This document shows positions 44,852 through 54,794 of a DNA stretch of 64,000 nt, piece by piece. A program made the translations under genes and the position numbers. Origin of the DNA: Bacteroidales bacterium KHT7 (GTDB lineage Bacteria > Bacteroidota > Bacteroidia > Bacteroidales > Bacteroidaceae); the NCBI GenBank assembly GCA_900102385.1, contig FNBQ01000001.1, forward strand, positions 124,001 through 188,000, written 5' to 3'. Each line of letters begins with the position of its first letter. Within the stretch, counting starts at the first letter, position 1. The notes under the pieces were generated by a model. That model saw nothing but the letters and a program-made list of their open reading frames with translations, searched no databases and was not told the DNA's origin.

Positions 44852-45497
44852 TTAATTTTTTATCATCATATCCAGCATTTTTATTGAACGTTCACGTTCC
44901 TTTCCTATTATCTCATTTACTGGTCCATAATCAATCTCACGCTCAACAACAGAAAAATCATTCAAATCTGTAATAATACGACTTTCCAAGTTTGTTAACT
45001 CAAGTATACTTTTTATTCTGGTTCCAGTACCATCGTTTGGCATGATAACAGCAAATTTCTTATTGAACAATAGAGCAAACACCGTACCATGAAAAGAATC
45101 TGTGACCATGTATCTGCAATGTTTTATCGTTCTGATAAAATCTTTCACTTCCGGAGCAAAAATTTTATCACCGCCATGAATTAAATGATGCCAAGTTGGA
45201 GACATTGTTGCATACTTGACATGCTTATTATTAGAAAAATCCTTTACATACTTTCTGAAATCAGGATTGTTATGTAAATAGTACACTAACAGATTATCGT
45301 TATAAGCCTTCTCATCACAATCCACCCCAATGAATTCATTCCACTCTTCTTTTGACAACAAGAGAACAGGATCTAAAACTATTCCTAAATTATTTATCCC
45401 CATTTTATCAAGTAAGTCTACAGCTGATTTTTCTTACTGTTATATGGCTATATTGTTTAAGCCACTTTTCATATAGATGATATTTTGTTTCATCGAT
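44852..45497 (-). pseudogene. Remnant of a second polysaccharide pyruvyl transferase
   Basis: An intact C-terminal part (residues from LDPVLLLSKEEWNE through TDSFHG to the end) is readable from the ATG at 45403. Homology continues upstream in two frames: KSAVDLLDKMG just before, then, after a shift at the T5 run 45428-45432, YEKWLKQYSHITVR, which is usual pyruvyl-transferase sequence. It then meets the stop codon of the neighbouring pyruvyl transferase and the remaining N-terminal two fifths are absent. So it is a decayed or truncated paralogue with both a deletion and a frameshift. Not expected to be functional. Confidence 0.8.
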
Positions 45498-45498
45498 A

Positions 45499-46653
45499 TC
45501 AGCTCATATCCAATGCCTCTTTTAGATAATTCCACATTCTATTTCGATACACATCCAATTTCTCATTTACTACGAGCCATGCAATCTGTTCATCGATAAT
45601 AGAAGCTATGTCGGAATCTGCATTCACGCGTCTTCTTTCAAGACCAAGATTACCACAGACTGTATCAATTCGTGAATTTTTTGACGCACCAGAAGTTGCG
45701 GAATAACGATTTAAAATAACAAACTGTTTTTGAGAGATTATACTAAACGCGCATCCATGGAAAGAATCAGTTATCACATACTCAGCTCCACGAATTATAT
45801 TCAGAAACTTATTTGGATCTACATCAAATGGAGTGATATCACCGAATTTCTCATCACACTCAACATATTGATCCAAAAATTTCAAGAATACAATCTTCAG
45901 ATTCTTCTTTTCGGCAAACTTCTTTACAGCCTCTCTATGTTTACTATTTGCTCCTAAGAAATAGCAAAAAATATATGGCTCATCGTATACTTTTTCAACA
46001 GGAACAAGTTTTTCCCACTGTTCCTTATCAAAGCCGAAGACAGGGTCCATCAAGACAGGCACATCTCTGTTTGTCAGTTCCTTAACAATCTCTGCGCCAC
46101 GATTCTCTCGACAACTGACATATTCAATTCTATTTATATACTTTGCCGTTCCTTTTTTCTGATAGCCGGGAATTTTGTCTACACCAAAACTTGACGCGAA
46201 AGAAACCTTACGAACATTATCTGGAACAAACATCAAATTATAAAAATTTGTACCATATCCAGATGGAGACCACAACTGATCACTACATGATACAACAGCA
46301 TCAAATTTTTTTGCAATATTTTGTATATCCTTATATGATGCCCCGTAGACTTCGTACTTATCGAAATATTTTTTGTCATAACTCTTAAATATTTCACTAC
46401 GTAGTTTCAGAGAAGAAGCCCATTGCGGATGTTTCTTATTAATTCTATTACGGCTCCAGTTTTCTATTTTATCCTGACGAAAACTTGAATTAAATATCTT
46501 AGGAAGAGATTTAATTTTAAACCACAAACCAGCCTTCCCATAATGAATAACCCTACACTCATGTCCTAGACTTTCTGTCATTCGTATAGTAGCTAAGGCT
46601 TGCAATTTGCTACCATAATTAGCATTTTCGTATTTTACACACAATCCTATCAT
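45499..46653 (-). CDS. Polysaccharide pyruvyl transferase
   Basis: 384 residues. Family features: N-terminal NYGSKLQALATIRM, FDAVVSCSDQLWSP, VSFASSFGVDKIPGY, the VLMDPVFGFDKEQWE block and the conserved ITDSFHGCAFSII (TDSFHG) motif near residue 292. Transfers pyruvate from phosphoenolpyruvate to a sugar of the polysaccharide, giving an acidic ketal. It lies next to the FrhB-like fusion gene; the two families are often neighbours in polysaccharide loci. The following gene is a broken paralogue. Confidence 0.9.
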   Translation of the reverse strand: MIGLCVKYENANYGSKLQALATIRMTESLGHECRVIHYGKAGLWFKIKSLPKIFNSSFRQDKIENWSRNRINKKHPQWASSLKLRSEIFKSYDKKYFDKYEVYGASYKDIQNIAKKFDAVVSCSDQLWSPSGYGTNFYNLMFVPDNVRKVSFASSFGVDKIPGYQKKGTAKYINRIEYVSCRENRGAEIVKELTNRDVPVLMDPVFGFDKEQWEKLVPVEKVYDEPYIFCYFLGANSKHREAVKKFAEKKNLKIVFLKFLDQYVECDEKFGDITPFDVDPNKFLNIIRGAEYVITDSFHGCAFSIISQKQFVILNRYSATSGASKNSRIDTVCGNLGLERRRVNADSDIASIIDEQIAWLVVNEKLDVYRNRMWNYLKEALDMS

Positions 46654-46659
46654 ATTGTA

Positions 46660-48852
46660 TTATTTTCCCTTATTTATTGCTTCAATAATCCACCATAAAG
46701 ACTTATGGCTGCCTATGAATCTCTGAGCATGACAAATTATTTCTGAAATATAATCTTTTAATGTTGGATTTTCTAGCTGTTTGTCATAAATAGGAGTTTG
46801 TCGTCCTATCAATTTGTCCATCCTTGCTACTGCAGCAGCTTTTCTCTTCTTCGGATACAACATTACTTTCTGACTTTCGTTCAAGGTATGAGCATTCAAG
46901 TCATCCATGTGTATAAAACCGTCTTCTGAGGCTTTTTTGAGTAAATTCTCCCAATATTCACTTCTAACAATCCAAGAACTTATTCCTATCATATCGTCAG
47001 AATATGGTTTTATATGTATATCTCCAAAACATATGTCAGCTAATTCTCCATAATGATCAATACAAGTAAGACAACGATGAGGTTTGAAGAAACTCCGCAA
47101 TAGTGGTCCGTAATACTTTACATATGGAACTCTTAAATTTTTCAGTTTAGAAATTCCATTTAACTCGATAGTTAAAGAGCCCAAACATCCATTGTCGCGG
47201 AATTGGAAATAGCGAATATCCTCCTTCTTTACATGATAATGTTTAAAAATATAATCTTGAGCATTGAAACTTCTTCCAGAGGAACAATAAAGGGCAAAAT
47301 ATCCGATTATCTTCTCGTTGAACCTACGATCGATAGAAGCGCGCTTTCTAAATCCCTGAATATGGCATGGAACACCAACAATAACAAATTTTTTTCCTTC
47401 GTCCCTAACGATATCGTTTCCAACTACATTAAGAGCCACAGGGCAATATTTTGAACTTCGTGCTTTTATAACATCATCACGAGTTTTTGCAATATAAGAA
47501 TATGGAGTAATCTTATCTTCTTTATACCCTGTTACAACTGCGCCATCAATTATCTTGTTTTCCAGCAGATAAATAAGAAACTGTGTCACCAAGCCTCCAC
47601 TTGCCGAATGATAGCGGACTTCTTCATCTAAACTATATCCTGTATGTAACCCAACATATCGCCCAATATACTTGTCTTCTTTTACCGATTCATCAGTAAA
47701 AAAAATACTTGCCTTTTGCTTTAAGTTTATTCCAATACCGGGACATACTTTCAAACATTTACCACACTTTTCTCCCAAACACAAATCCTCAGAAACGGCA
47801 GGTCTGTGTTCCCCATCTATTCGCCTTATTGCTATGGCAGACTTAGGACACACGTCTTCACAGACACCACATCCTGTACAAAGTTTGTTCTTAACAGTAT
47901 AGTCTATGTTCATAACATGAGACTTCATTACTTCTCGTCTATATTCTTTTATTCTATTCATTATTCCGCGAGGAATAAACATGGATATAATATACATGGT
48001 CAATAAACCACCATGATAGCGTATAGTATTAATCAATCCATAATTTCTTATCACAAAGAAAAACCATTTCACTCTTTGTAAGAGTTTCATATTTGAAAAG
48101 AATATTCCATGAAAATAGCCGAATGTTGTTCCCACAAATACAGTTCTATCAAATAACTTTCTTTTCTCCTTAAATGCGTGAAACAATAAAGGGCAACCCA
48201 CAATAAGATCTTCATAACTCCAAGTTGGAGCATTGTCAGAATCTTCAACAATAGAAGTTTCTGTAAATAGGCATACAGCATCCTCATTTGCCTCTAAATA
48301 TTTAAACAAAAAGATATTTTGTCCGTTCATCGTTGACATATATCTATAATAATAAAAAAGATAGTCGCGCATCTTCTCCATATTATAAATACTTGTTGAC
48401 ATAAATGTCAATCTACTATGTACAGAATATGAACTTCTTTGTTTACATAATTTGGCAACATCCACCAATCCATGCGTTTCTTTCCCCAATGGAGAATTAA
48501 ACTTGAAAAAAGAGAAATCAGGATTTTTCTTTATATGAGCAAGAACCACATCAACAGCATCTTCCCTTAGTAAATCATCATCCCCCAAAGTCCAACACCA
48601 CTTTGTATCACAATTATACAAAACACCTACTATATTTGCATCTCCACCAATATTTGTCCTATTTAGCTTTATCGTAAAAAGTCGCTTTTCTTCTTCGGAA
48701 AATAAAGACGACACAGGAACAGGACTACAATTATCATATACCACCAATATAGTCTCATCTGTCAACTGCGGCAACAGAATTCTTACCGTACGTTGTATTT
48801 GTTCAGGTCTTTTATATGTTGGTATACCAATAGTTAATATGGGATTACTCAT
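46660..48852 (-). CDS. Fusion of GT2 glycosyltransferase and 4Fe-4S FrhB-like protein
   Basis: 730 residues with no internal stop. Part 1 (about 1-300) is a GT2 glycosyltransferase: ILTIGIPTYKRPEQIQ, VVYDNCSP, LNRTNIGGDANIV and the acidic TLGDDDLL. Part 2 (from about 315) is a coenzyme-F420-hydrogenase beta-subunit-like protein: ferredoxin cluster C325-x2-C328-x2-C331-x3-C335, second cluster C358-x4-C363-x2-C366-x3-C370, then SASGGLVTQFLIYLLE, the GVPCHIQGFRK motif and the C-terminal FrhB domain. Standalone FrhB-like genes in polysaccharide loci usually begin right before the first cluster; here M314 could mark the ancestral start. The redox role in polysaccharide synthesis is not established. 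The fusion may channel a sugar intermediate. Confidence 0.85.
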   Translation of the reverse strand: MSNPILTIGIPTYKRPEQIQRTVRILLPQLTDETILVVYDNCSPVPVSSLFSEEEKRLFTIKLNRTNIGGDANIVGVLYNCDTKWCWTLGDDDLLREDAVDVVLAHIKKNPDFSFFKFNSPLGKETHGLVDVAKLCKQRSSYSVHSRLTFMSTSIYNMEKMRDYLFYYYRYMSTMNGQNIFLFKYLEANEDAVCLFTETSIVEDSDNAPTWSYEDLIVGCPLLFHAFKEKRKLFDRTVFVGTTFGYFHGIFFSNMKLLQRVKWFFFVIRNYGLINTIRYHGGLLTMYIISMFIPRGIMNRIKEYRREVMKSHVMNIDYTVKNKLCTGCGVCEDVCPKSAIAIRRIDGEHRPAVSEDLCLGEKCGKCLKVCPGIGINLKQKASIFFTDESVKEDKYIGRYVGLHTGYSLDEEVRYHSASGGLVTQFLIYLLENKIIDGAVVTGYKEDKITPYSYIAKTRDDVIKARSSKYCPVALNVVGNDIVRDEGKKFVIVGVPCHIQGFRKRASIDRRFNEKIIGYFALYCSSGRSFNAQDYIFKHYHVKKEDIRYFQFRDNGCLGSLTIELNGISKLKNLRVPYVKYYGPLLRSFFKPHRCLTCIDHYGELADICFGDIHIKPYSDDMIGISSWIVRSEYWENLLKKASEDGFIHMDDLNAHTLNESQKVMLYPKKRKAAAVARMDKLIGRQTPIYDKQLENPTLKDYISEIICHAQRFIGSHKSLWWIIEAINKGK

Positions 48853-48947
48853 AACGATTTTTTATAAAAATTCACAAATATGCATTTAAACATTCTTCTA
48901 GATAAAGAATACATAATGAAAAGATTGAACTCACACAATAGTATTTT

Positions 48948-50030
48948 TTATCTTACTGATAAAAACCTTTCGATTTCCTCAACACATAAATCGTAAACAT
49001 CTTCTGTGCGGTACTTTTTATACCAATCAACAACCAAATCAACGCACTGATGAATATTCATTCTTGGATGCCATCCTAAACGTGTTTTGACTTTGTTTAT
49101 GTTCAACATCAAAAAATTAGCTTCATGTACAGAATTAGGATCTGAAGAATCCTTCAACTCTCCTCGCCCATAATTTTTTACTATTTCTGACGCAACTTCC
49201 CACACGGTAGAAACGCAATCTGCCTCAGGACCGAAATTCCATCCTTCACAATAAGTAGTTGGTTCATTCCACATTTTAGAAGCCAACAACATATAACCAG
49301 ATAATGGCTCAAGAACATGCTCCCACGGTCTTATTGCTTTCGGAGAACGTATATCTATAACTTTATCCGCTTCAAGCGCACGTATACAATCAGGAATGAT
49401 ACGATCTAAAGCCCAATCACCACCTCCAATTACGTTTCCTGCACGAACGGAAGCAATACTTACAGTATGCTTCTTCCCATAATCTGCAGGATTGAAGAAA
49501 GATCTTCTCCAACTTTGAATAGCAATCTCACAAGCACCTTTTGAAGAAGAATATGGATCATATCCTCCAAACGGATCGGTCTCGACAAAGCCTTGTCCTT
49601 GCTCATTATTATCATAACACTTATCTGTAGTTATCATTACAGCAACTTTTACAGATCTTGTGTTTCTTATGGCTTCCATAACCTGTATTGTTCCCATAAC
49701 ATTTGTTTCATATGTTTCTGCAGGAATACTATATGAAAGTCGAACTAATGGCTGGGCTGCTAGATGGAAAACTATTTCGGGCTGATACTCTTCGAAAATC
49801 TCCTTCATTCGCTTTCCATCACGAATATCGGCTCTAATATCTGCCTTTATTTTTTTCCCTATATTTGACAATACAAAATTATCACGTTCTGAATTTGGGT
49901 CGAGTGAAACACCAACAACTTCCGCTCCCAACTCATTAAGCCAAATAGCAAGCCAACTTCCCTTAAAACCTGTATGTCCTGTTATCAAGACACGCTTGTT
50001 TCTATAAAAATCATCGAATACGTCTACCAT
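48948..50030 (-). CDS. rfbG: CDP-glucose 4,6-dehydratase
   Basis: 360 residues. The N-terminal RVLITGHTGFKGSWLAIWL is the diagnostic RfbG signature, ITTDKCYDN and the catalytic YDPYSSSKGACE (Y-x3-K) follow, and REDGWNFGPEA-like CEGWNFGPEAD near residue 280 is typical. Converts CDP-glucose to CDP-4-keto-6-deoxyglucose with bound NAD. Four bases downstream of RfbF, as usual, so the pair is co-translated. The customary next enzyme RfbH is missing from the window. Confidence 0.95.
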   Translation of the reverse strand: MVDVFDDFYRNKRVLITGHTGFKGSWLAIWLNELGAEVVGVSLDPNSERDNFVLSNIGKKIKADIRADIRDGKRMKEIFEEYQPEIVFHLAAQPLVRLSYSIPAETYETNVMGTIQVMEAIRNTRSVKVAVMITTDKCYDNNEQGQGFVETDPFGGYDPYSSSKGACEIAIQSWRRSFFNPADYGKKHTVSIASVRAGNVIGGGDWALDRIIPDCIRALEADKVIDIRSPKAIRPWEHVLEPLSGYMLLASKMWNEPTTYCEGWNFGPEADCVSTVWEVASEIVKNYGRGELKDSSDPNSVHEANFLMLNINKVKTRLGWHPRMNIHQCVDLVVDWYKKYRTEDVYDLCVEEIERFLSVR

Positions 50031-50033
50031 TTC

Positions 50034-50837
50034 CTATCTGTTAAAATTCGGGACAGCACGTTCCCATTTCTTCCAAGGTGCTGTTCCATCTGCAAGAAGT
50101 TTCTCTAACATCGCTTTCTCACGTACATTATCCATGCACTGCCAGAAGCCCTCATGAATGTATGACATTAACTGACCTTCAGATGCAAGTTTTGTCAACG
50201 GACCTTTTTCAAAGATAGTTTCATCTCCTTCTATCATATTAAAAATTGCCGGCTCCAATACCATATAACCAGCATTTATAGGAGCACCATCCACAGAACT
50301 CTTTTCCCTAAAAGAACGTACAGAATTATTTTCTGAAATATCAAGAACACCTTTATCTTGAGCCTGCTTTACAGCTGTTAAAGTTGCTATTTTTCCATGA
50401 GACCTATGAAACTCAACCAATTTATTCATATCAACATCACAAACGCCATCACCATAAGTCATCAAGAAAGCCTCGTTACCAACGTATTCCTGAATTCGTT
50501 TAATACGTCCTCCAGTCATTGTGTTGTAACCTGTATCAACCACCGTAACTTTCCAAGGTTCGAGATGACTGTGGTTTACAGTCATCTTGTTTTTCCCTTC
50601 TCTAAAATCGAAACTAACATCAGAATTATATAAAAAATAGTTTGAAAACCATTCCTTTATATACTCCTGTTTATACCCTGCACAGATTATAAATTCGTTA
50701 TGTCCATAATATGCATACTCCTTCATAATATGCCAAAGTATTGGCATTCCGCCAATCTCAATCATTGGTTTTGGTTTAAACTGACTTTCTTCGCTAATGC
50801 GTGAACCAAAACCTCCAGCCAATAATACTACTTTCAT
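50034..50837 (-). CDS. rfbF: Glucose-1-phosphate cytidylyltransferase
   Basis: 267 residues. MKVVLLAGGFGSRISEESQFKPKPMIEIGG is the RfbF signature with the G-G-F-G-S-R loop and the K pair, and TYGDGVCDVD supplies the metal-binding Asp. Makes CDP-glucose from CTP and glucose-1-phosphate, the entry to CDP-deoxysugars. Followed directly by RfbG. Confidence 0.96.
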   Translation of the reverse strand: MKVVLLAGGFGSRISEESQFKPKPMIEIGGMPILWHIMKEYAYYGHNEFIICAGYKQEYIKEWFSNYFLYNSDVSFDFREGKNKMTVNHSHLEPWKVTVVDTGYNTMTGGRIKRIQEYVGNEAFLMTYGDGVCDVDMNKLVEFHRSHGKIATLTAVKQAQDKGVLDISENNSVRSFREKSSVDGAPINAGYMVLEPAIFNMIEGDETIFEKGPLTKLASEGQLMSYIHEGFWQCMDNVREKAMLEKLLADGTAPWKKWERAVPNFNR

Positions 50838-50843
50838 ACAGAA

Positions 50844-52652
50844 TCAATCCTTAAAAACACACTCAGCCTGCAACTCATCACTCATGAAAGGAGCCATTTT
50901 TTCAAGAGGAGCAGATGTCATCTGACCAGTACTATTATCCAAGAAAGATGCAGCCTTCGGGAACAATGTTTGGAATGGTGGCATGTGAATCTGACAGAAT
51001 ACCGGTCCGTCCATTGTTAATACTTTTTCTATTGTCTCGTCAAGAACTTCCTCGTCACAGATGTCAAATGTAGGATATCCATAAGCCTTAGCAATCTTTA
51101 TCATATCAGGACAAATAATACCACTCTTTGAATCTGTACCTGTATATCGTCCCTCGAAGAACGATTTCTGAGTCGTCTTCATTGCCAAATATCCATCATT
51201 CTCAAACATAAATATCTTAATAGGAAGATTGTAGTTTAGAATGGTCTGAAGTTCTTGAATATTCATCTGAATACTACCATCACCAGAAATACACACAGTA
51301 CGACCAGTATAGCCCTTGCTTACAGCTGCACCAATAGCTGCTGGAAGATCATATCCCATAGATGCACATCCCTGATTTGCAAAGACTCTTACTCCCTTAG
51401 GTACTTGCATTATCTGGAATGTTGAAGTATAAGCTGTACCGTTGGCAGTAACAACACAATCTCCACTTTGAAGATGCTTAAACAATTTATCCGCAAACTT
51501 ATAAGAATTTATGTATCCTGGTTCAGATGGATTATCATCGAGAACTGATGGGATCTTCTTTTCTATTTCGCGTCCCCAAATTCTGAACTTTTCAAAACCT
51601 GGTGTTTTGAAATTCTTTATTGCCACTTCAAACTTGTCCAAGAACTCGGAGATATTTGCATTTATCTGAAGATCAATCTTCAAAGTTGGTTTTTTCATCT
51701 CGTCTGCATCAGCATCTATCATAACCTTATATGCCTTTGTTGCAAACTTCTCGTATGCATAGCCTACTTGACGAATACCAAGTCGTGTTCCAAGAATTAT
51801 TAGCAAGTCTGAATTTTGTACCATTATATTACCAATACGATCGCCACAAATACCAGGCTTACCATAACACAAAGGATGATCATACCAAATAATATCACTT
51901 CCACTGATTGACGTTACTACAGGAATCTGTAAACTCTCAGCAATCTTAATAAATTTCTCAACACGTTTTGCCAAACGAACTCCGTTACCAACATAAATAA
52001 CAGGAGCCTTAGCACTTTTTATTTTCTCAACCAACTGTAATATTTGCTGATCTACAAGCTCATGATCTACAGTATCCTCAATCTCTGAAGGGTCAAACTC
52101 TTTCATCTGAGTTTCATCAACTATTGCTCCCTGAACATTAAGAGGAACATCAATCCAAACAGGACCAGGACGTCCATTCTGAGCAATATACATCGCCTTG
52201 TCTATCTCATACTTAACCATCATTGGGTCAAATATTGTTACTGCATATTTCGTTATAGGCTTTACAAGTGCTATAACATCAGACTCTTGGTCGCCAAGTT
52301 GTCTCAACTTTAACTCAGGACAACAAGACATATGTGTACTTGCCTTAATCTGTCCCGAGATATAAAATGCAGGTATTGAGTCAAGCCATTGTCCAAGAAC
52401 TCCAGTAAGTGCATTTGTTCCGCCAGGACCTGTTGTCACGTTTGTAACACACATTTTCCCACTTGCACGATAATATCCTTCCTGTGCTATTGCACATGCC
52501 TGCTCATGATGATTACATACATATTCAAGTCCTTCGGTGTGACCAAGAGCATCGTTCAAATGCATGGCACCACCTCCAGGTATAAAGAAACAATGTTCAA
52601 TTCCATGTTTCTTTACCAAATGCTCAAATATAAAATTACTTACTTTCTTCAT
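50844..52652 (-). CDS. Thiamine-diphosphate enzyme of the acetolactate-synthase type, sugar locus
   Basis: 602 residues from the ATG at 52652 (a GTG two codons upstream is also open). ThDP-enzyme features: catalytic-Glu region NHHEQACAIAQEGY (E50), a central FAD/nucleotide-like domain, and the cofactor motif with SGDGSIQMN followed by the usual downstream END. The C-terminal stretch SAPLEKMAPFMSDE resembles members found in O-antigen loci. In yersiniose-type pathways a ThDP enzyme (YerE) adds a two-carbon unit from pyruvate to a CDP-4-keto sugar, producing a branched sugar; the context (RfbF, RfbG, then this, then an SDR) supports that type of role. Exact acceptor is unknown. Overlaps the SDR upstream by 17 bases. 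Confidence 0.82.
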   Translation of the reverse strand: MKKVSNFIFEHLVKKHGIEHCFFIPGGGAMHLNDALGHTEGLEYVCNHHEQACAIAQEGYYRASGKMCVTNVTTGPGGTNALTGVLGQWLDSIPAFYISGQIKASTHMSCCPELKLRQLGDQESDVIALVKPITKYAVTIFDPMMVKYEIDKAMYIAQNGRPGPVWIDVPLNVQGAIVDETQMKEFDPSEIEDTVDHELVDQQILQLVEKIKSAKAPVIYVGNGVRLAKRVEKFIKIAESLQIPVVTSISGSDIIWYDHPLCYGKPGICGDRIGNIMVQNSDLLIILGTRLGIRQVGYAYEKFATKAYKVMIDADADEMKKPTLKIDLQINANISEFLDKFEVAIKNFKTPGFEKFRIWGREIEKKIPSVLDDNPSEPGYINSYKFADKLFKHLQSGDCVVTANGTAYTSTFQIMQVPKGVRVFANQGCASMGYDLPAAIGAAVSKGYTGRTVCISGDGSIQMNIQELQTILNYNLPIKIFMFENDGYLAMKTTQKSFFEGRYTGTDSKSGIICPDMIKIAKAYGYPTFDICDEEVLDETIEKVLTMDGPVFCQIHMPPFQTLFPKAASFLDNSTGQMTSAPLEKMAPFMSDELQAECVFKD

Positions 52653-53577
52653 AGACACGATTTTTATAGTTATTAATTATAATCTTTACCACTTGCTCAA
52701 ATGTATAATCTGAAATAAATCCACCTGTTGCAGATTCAGTCTTATCCATAATTGGTTCCAGAGAAACAACATTTGCAGGAGTATACCCACCAAATATCAG
52801 TTTACTCTTAGACTCTGTCAACTTATACATTTCATAAACATAATCCTTCAATACTCGTGTATCTTTTGAACCAATCAAATAAGTCTCAGACCCAAAATCT
52901 CTTGTATTTAAAGCATGCTCACACAATAAGAACATTTGTTTCACAGCATCTTTTATGTATACAAAATTCCACTTCTGCTCACAAGAAGACAACTGTACAT
53001 CCTCATTATTAAGCATTTTTCTAATACTACTCATAACAAGTGTCCACAAATGATCAGTATCACCATAAATACTTACGATTCTAAGGTGTATGAATTTCAT
53101 TTCCAGATCTTCACATCGCCTACTTGCAATGTTTCCAAATTCCAATTTTGCCCGTCCATATTCATTTTCCGGATGACACTCAGAATTTTCATCGAATGGA
53201 TGATTTATATAACCATATTCCGCCTGCGAACCCGCATGAAGGAACAACTTACAACCCATTTTATGAGCCACATCAACAGCCTCCAACGAGTATTTTATAT
53301 TATTATCTTGAAGAACTTTATCGTGACGCCCTTCATGACTTGTTCCGCTCCACGCAAGATGTATGAAAACATCGGCAGAACTGATATGTTGCAACACAGA
53401 ACTGACATCTGAAAGATCCTCGTATAGTACAATCTTTACTAGATCCGATTCCGGAATACAATTATTCGTTTTGGAGGTTCTTCGGCATACGATATACACC
53501 TCATGACCATGTTCTATCAAAAGATGTGTCAATGCAACTCCTATAAAAGAAGAACCACCAGTTATTACATACCTCAT
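52636..53577 (-). CDS. NAD-dependent epimerase/reductase (SDR)
   Basis: 313 residues; cofactor loop ITGGSSFIGVALT, LFLHAGSQAEYG and NEYGRAKLEFGN (Y-x3-K) catalytic pair, KWNFVYIKD, YLIGSKD. Adjacent to the ThDP enzyme with a 17-base overlap, so translation is coupled; a 4-keto or branch-carbonyl reduction in the same sugar pathway is the natural suggestion, as YerF does for yersiniose, but direct similarity to YerF cannot be judged here. Confidence 0.82.
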   Translation of the reverse strand: MRYVITGGSSFIGVALTHLLIEHGHEVYIVCRRTSKTNNCIPESDLVKIVLYEDLSDVSSVLQHISSADVFIHLAWSGTSHEGRHDKVLQDNNIKYSLEAVDVAHKMGCKLFLHAGSQAEYGYINHPFDENSECHPENEYGRAKLEFGNIASRRCEDLEMKFIHLRIVSIYGDTDHLWTLVMSSIRKMLNNEDVQLSSCEQKWNFVYIKDAVKQMFLLCEHALNTRDFGSETYLIGSKDTRVLKDYVYEMYKLTESKSKLIFGGYTPANVVSLEPIMDKTESATGGFISDYTFEQVVKIIINNYKNRVYEESK

Positions 53578-53618
53578 ATTATTTAGCGTATATATAAAAT
53601 CTTACTTATGTACTATAA

Positions 53619-54776
53619 CTATACTTTTGCCTTATAACATTTTACATACTCATCAACAATTGATGCCCAATCCACTTGCGGTTTCCAAATTGATTTTATA
53701 TTATCTTTCATCATTTTTACATCTTGTGGATTATGCAACATATATGCCAGCGCTTCTGAAAGAGATTCAACATCACATGGTTCAACAACAATTCCCGTTT
53801 TTTTGTCAATCACCGAATGCGGAAGTGCCCCAACATTTGTAACAATCAAAGGAACACCCATTGTAAATGCAGTTTGTACAACTCCACTCTGCGTTGCATC
53901 TTTATAAGGACAAACAGAAAACAAGCACCCCTTTAGCAATCCTGCTAATTCGCAAATATCAATATATCTATTTATAATAATAATATTTCTGTTATGTTCA
54001 TAAAGCTCTTTATCAAAGTAAATGCTTCCACCTCCAGCAATTACTAATTTAACATTTGGAAACATATCACTTATTTTATTAAAAGCCAGAATTAAATATT
54101 CTACGCCTTTATAAGGAGCTATTCCACCAAAAAATAGAATATAAGGAGAGTCAATTGGAGATTTTGCAGGTTCTAACATAGTTATGCAATCATAACTACC
54201 CAATTTAGATACAAAAACCTGTTTCCTTGGATAATTATTATTATTACAAAATTGCTCCAGACTGCTATCGTTTAGAAGTAGTATTTTAGGAACTAAACTA
54301 AATGCAAGCTTTCTCATTCTTAACATATGCTTATTCTTTAAATTATTTGAATGAGGAAACGGGTCATGTAGTGTAAGTACCATTTTCTTATGTAAGAAAT
54401 ACAACAAACATTCTGTTTTATCTAATGGATACGTTATATGAATGACATCGTATTTATTTTTCACCAACTCTCTTAACAAGCTTGATAACAAAAATATTGT
54501 TGAAGGATGGAATGCAGAAGAATGTGTTCTATTTATAACTTTAACTTTTGTTAAATCAATAAAATTTTTATAGGGTTCAAACAACTCACAATACACAGAT
54601 GAATCAAATATTCCGTCTCTATGAAATTGTTTTTTTATATTGAATAAAGTACCTTTTAATCCCCAACAATTACACAATATATAATATGTAACATCAACGG
54701 AACTTTTCTGCATTTTCCTAATCAATGGGAAATCACAATCTGCAAATCCGATGCTACTTATATACGCTATTTTCAT
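53619..54776 (-). CDS. GT4 family glycosyltransferase
   Basis: 385 residues. N-terminal MKIAYISSIGFADCDFPLIRKM and C-terminal ILFFGGIAPYKGVEYLI with KLVIAGGG, DICELAGLLKGCLFSVCPYKDATQSGVVQTAFTMGVPLIVTNVGALPH. The last block is the GT4 donor site with a Q/S-type variant rather than the usual E-x7-E. It is likely an inverting or retaining hexosyltransferase for the repeat unit of the large operon. Confidence 0.85.
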   Translation of the reverse strand: MKIAYISSIGFADCDFPLIRKMQKSSVDVTYYILCNCWGLKGTLFNIKKQFHRDGIFDSSVYCELFEPYKNFIDLTKVKVINRTHSSAFHPSTIFLLSSLLRELVKNKYDVIHITYPLDKTECLLYFLHKKMVLTLHDPFPHSNNLKNKHMLRMRKLAFSLVPKILLLNDSSLEQFCNNNNYPRKQVFVSKLGSYDCITMLEPAKSPIDSPYILFFGGIAPYKGVEYLILAFNKISDMFPNVKLVIAGGGSIYFDKELYEHNRNIIIINRYIDICELAGLLKGCLFSVCPYKDATQSGVVQTAFTMGVPLIVTNVGALPHSVIDKKTGIVVEPCDVESLSEALAYMLHNPQDVKMMKDNIKSIWKPQVDWASIVDEYVKCYKAKV

Positions 54777-54794
54777 AATAATAAGAAGAATATT

